Shown here piece by piece: positions 61,651 through 64,000 of a DNA stretch of 64,000 nt. Numbering within the stretch: position 1 is the first letter of the stretch; each line of letters begins with the position of its first letter. Origin of the DNA: Bacillota bacterium (GTDB lineage: Bacteria; Bacillota; Clostridia; Tissierellales; Sedimentibacteraceae). The stretch is taken from contig JAEXUD010000058.1 in assembly GCA_023453025.1 (NCBI GenBank), positions 1 through 64,000 on the forward strand, in the 5' to 3' direction. Made by a program: the position numbers and the translations under genes. The notes beneath the pieces are model-generated. The model was not told the origin of the DNA. It made no database searches and saw only the letters and a list, made by a program, of their open reading frames with translations.

Positions 61651-62663
61651 AATATAATTTTTTCTCCCTTTTCCCTGTCAAAATAATGTATGTCTTTTTT
61701 CAGGCAGCAGAGCTTGTAGCTGTCACCCTTTATTGTCTGAATATCCTCAGGCACTTTGGAAACAAGCTTTAATCCGTTGCAATCAAAATATATCAGCTTT
61801 TCCGATCCTATCAGCTCCACAGCCTCCACATAGCATTCATCAAAGCTCAGTGAATCGCCCTCCGTTTCATCTGCTGATGAAATTTTTAATTTTTCAGGTC
61901 TTATACCCATGTCCACGTTTTTATCACAGTCCTTTATAAAGTTCATCTGCGGTGAACCTATAAAGCCTGCAGTAAAAATATTTACAGGTTTTTTATAAAT
62001 ATTTTCAGGAGTATCCATTTGCTGTATTATCCCGTCCTTCATAACAGCTATTCTCTCTCCCATGGTCATGGCTTCGGTCTGGTCATGAGTAACGTATACA
62101 AAGGTAGTGCCAAGGCGTCTGTGCAAATTTATAAGTTCTATTCTCATCTGAGTTCTGAGCTTTGCATCAATATTTGACAGCGGCTCGTCAAACAAAAAAA
62201 CATCCGGTTCACGTATTATGGCTCTGCCAAGTGCCGCTCTTTGCTTCTGTCCTCCCGACAGCGTGGCAGGTTTTTTGTATAGTATATCTTCTATTTCCAA
62301 TATTTCCGCGATGTTTAAGATTTTCTCCTTGATTTCTTTTTTACCCATTTTTCTAAGCTTAAGTGAAAAAGCCATATTTTCATAGACATTCATATGAGGA
62401 TACAGGGCATAGTTCTGAAATACCATGGATATATTCCTGTCCTTAGGCAGCACATCATTAACCCTCCTGTTTCCTATTATTACATCCCCTGCAGAAGCTT
62501 CTTCAAGTCCAGCAATTATCCTGAGTATCGTTGTTTTTCCGCATCCGGAGGGACCCACCAGCACAAGGAATTCCTTATCGTTTATTTCCAGGCTGAATTC
62601 TTCCAATGCTTTAAATCCGTTAGGATAAATCTTTGTTATATCATTTAAAATTATTCCTGCCAT
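61647..62663 (-). CDS. ABC transporter ATP-binding protein, MalK/UgpC type
   Basis: A 338-residue importer ATPase: Walker A GPSGCGKTT (37-45), Q-loop VFQNYALYPHM, signature LSGGQKQRAALGRA (about 134), Walker B VFLFDEPLSNID, H-loop VTHDQTEAMTMGER, and a C-terminal regulatory TOBE domain (MGIRPEKLKIS). This is the MalK/UgpC/MsmK class that powers carbohydrate import. It lies 12 bases after the binding-protein gene, and its TGA overlaps the permease ATG. The C-terminal domain is shorter than in MalK of enterobacteria. Confidence 0.94.
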   Translation of the reverse strand: MAGIILNDITKIYPNGFKALEEFSLEINDKEFLVLVGPSGCGKTTILRIIAGLEEASAGDVIIGNRRVNDVLPKDRNISMVFQNYALYPHMNVYENMAFSLKLRKMGKKEIKEKILNIAEILEIEDILYKKPATLSGGQKQRAALGRAIIREPDVFLFDEPLSNIDAKLRTQMRIELINLHRRLGTTFVYVTHDQTEAMTMGERIAVMKDGIIQQMDTPENIYKKPVNIFTAGFIGSPQMNFIKDCDKNVDMGIRPEKLKISSADETEGDSLSFDECYVEAVELIGSEKLIYFDCNGLKLVSKVPEDIQTIKGDSYKLCCLKKDIHYFDREKGEKIIL

Positions 62664-62675
62664 TTTTCACCCTGC

Positions 62676-63992
62676 TCAATTACCGCTGATATTCAAATTG
62701 ATAATGAAATCATCAGCCATTTTATCGAAATTCTCCAATACACCTTCATCCTTAACTGCAGCTGCCGCCATATCTGCCACAAATTCATACAAGCTCCAAT
62801 AGTATTTGACACCTGAGAAAAAATACGACATATCCATGCTTCTGACTGTTTCATACCCCTTGGTCAAAACTTCGTACAGCTTTTCCTCTTCCTTGATAGG
62901 ATACCATTTAAGTGAGACTTTATTGCCATCCACATCCGTAAGGCTTTTCACACCCACGTAGTTCCAGTCTTCGTCAAATCCAATCAAGTCTCTTGTTGAA
63001 TCCAGGTTTGTAATTACACCTCTGTAACCCGAATCATACAAGGATATCTGAAATCCATCGCTGAACAAGGTATCTGCCACAGTGTACACATTGCTGCTTT
63101 TACTGTTTTCAGGTATAAACAAACAGGGCACAACAAGATTACTATATGTATAAAAACGGTTACTGTTATTGTCCAATAGCACTATTGTATAGTCTTCAAT
63201 AGGTGGATGGTTTCTTACGAAATCATTGTAATTTAATGCTTCATAATTATAAGGCAGACCGGAAAACTCATATCCGGATTTTTCTTCGACAATTTTATAG
63301 TCAAAATCATTAGAATCATTAATAATATATTCATAGTCGTAGTTGCTTTTTATATCATGAACCAATTCACGCACAGCAGTCAGGACTGCTGTTTTGTCTA
63401 CGTACAAGCCTTTTTGATCTTTTAAAATTTTCAATTCATTTTTTATGAAATAGTAGTCGACAAGTTCATCAAATTCCCCTGCATTCAGCTTGAATTTTGC
63501 TCCTGATGCCTTCATTCCTTGTTTTATTTCATAATACTCATCAAGTGTAATTACATTTTTAGGCTGTATATTGTATTTTACCAAGACATCATTATTGACA
63601 AAGTTAACTCGCAAAACTGTGCATAGCGGAATGCAATATTGATTTTTAAAATTATCAAATATATTTTCATAATTCTTCATTCTGTCATAGCTTCCTGCCT
63701 TATCCTTCAAATCATATAAATTTCCGGCTAAATCAAATGTCATGTCCAAATCGCCGTGTTCAATAGCAAGGTTTCTTTTAAGAACATAGTCATTGTAGCT
63801 TAAGTCCGACTGGGAAAATTGCTTGACATCTATCTCTATATCGTCTAAGTTTGCCTGATATGTTATCCTTTCTACAGCAGCTTCGGCAATGCTGTTATAA
63901 GAAATATTTTCCTCATATTTATACCACCAGATTTTCACAACATCCTTTTCTCCGCCCGTTTGCACAGAGCACGAAGTCAGGATAGCAATCAA
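62676..63992 (-). CDS. extracellular solute-binding lipoprotein, partial at the window edge
   Basis: At least 438 residues of a family 1 solute-binding protein. The visible N-terminus, IAILTSCSVQTGG, contains the lipobox LTSC, so the gene starts further upstream, beyond the right edge of the window; the TTG at 63992 is not the true start. The mature part begins VVKIWWYKYEE, the typical first beta strand of sugar-binding proteins, and ends with a helical lobe. It is the first gene visible in the importer operon, and the ligand is presumably a carbohydrate by analogy. Confidence 0.85.
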   Translation of the reverse strand: MIAILTSCSVQTGGEKDVVKIWWYKYEENISYNSIAEAAVERITYQANLDDIEIDVKQFSQSDLSYNDYVLKRNLAIEHGDLDMTFDLAGNLYDLKDKAGSYDRMKNYENIFDNFKNQYCIPLCTVLRVNFVNNDVLVKYNIQPKNVITLDEYYEIKQGMKASGAKFKLNAGEFDELVDYYFIKNELKILKDQKGLYVDKTAVLTAVRELVHDIKSNYDYEYIINDSNDFDYKIVEEKSGYEFSGLPYNYEALNYNDFVRNHPPIEDYTIVLLDNNSNRFYTYSNLVVPCLFIPENSKSSNVYTVADTLFSDGFQISLYDSGYRGVITNLDSTRDLIGFDEDWNYVGVKSLTDVDGNKVSLKWYPIKEEEKLYEVLTKGYETVRSMDMSYFFSGVKYYWSLYEFVADMAAAAVKDEGVLENFDKMADDFIINLNISGN

Positions 63993-64000
63993 GATGATAG

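Overview
This is a chromosomal window from a low-GC, spore-forming anaerobic firmicute, most likely of class Clostridia. The clues are AT-rich AGGAGG-led genes, many consensus sigma-A promoters, a clostridial dnaE-pfkA-pyk cluster, a rubrerythrin, several sporulation-type proteins (YtaF, a cysteine-rich coat/exosporium-like protein, a SpoIID/peptidoglycan-binding protein, a YaaH-like GH18) and a giant SLH-domain surface protein. I saw no rRNA, tRNA, CRISPR array, integrase or transposase gene. Species cannot be fixed from the sequence alone.

Layout. 1-2.8 kb: a UviB/BhlA holin-like peptide, a small membrane protein, a cyclophilin and a 21-cysteine spore-type protein. 2.8-13 kb, minus strand: cls, two overlapping chromate-transporter halves, dnaE, pfkA, pyk and an AI-2E family membrane protein. 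13-17 kb: two CstA-type transporters, the second with a small partner gene; the two promoters share a TTGACGRAAATT block. 17.2-18.5 kb: a divergent pair of a small unknown protein and an ArsA/Get3 ATPase, followed by a 251-bp imperfect palindrome. 18.8-25.8 kb: a DUF368 (PopT-type) protein, an MFS transporter, rubrerythrin, zinc phospholipase-like protein, Ogt, an S66 peptidase, GH18 and a degenerate MoaE. 25.8-43 kb: cell-surface genes, namely a Memo-like protein, an alpha-2-macroglobulin-like lipoprotein without a thioester, a DUF3298 protein and a 3424-residue Ig/lectin/PKD/CARDB/SLH protein.

43-50 kb, plus strand: YtaF, a peptidoglycan-binding protein, and a complete TPP-riboswitch operon (promoter, aptamer, terminator, thiamine-binding protein, ThiXYZ-type ABC importer, methyltransferase, second thiamine-binding-like protein, terminator). 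50-57.6 kb: small membrane proteins and a lipoprotein, a padR-DUF4180-DUF4003 operon with a visible operator, a B3/B4 protein, a marR-MATE unit with a twin operator, and a membrane-anchored MutS-like ATPase. 57.6-64 kb, minus strand: one compact operon of a carbohydrate-type ABC importer (binding protein running off the right edge, MalK-like ATPase, two permeases), a HlyD-like adaptor and an FtsX-like permease. The first permease carries an in-frame amber codon at codon 20.

The points most worth following are the amber-interrupted composite import/export operon, the riboswitch operon with a methyltransferase between two thiamine-binding-like proteins, the orphan ArsA pair, the degenerate A2M/Memo and MoaE proteins, and several families of small palindromic repeats that no gene explains.
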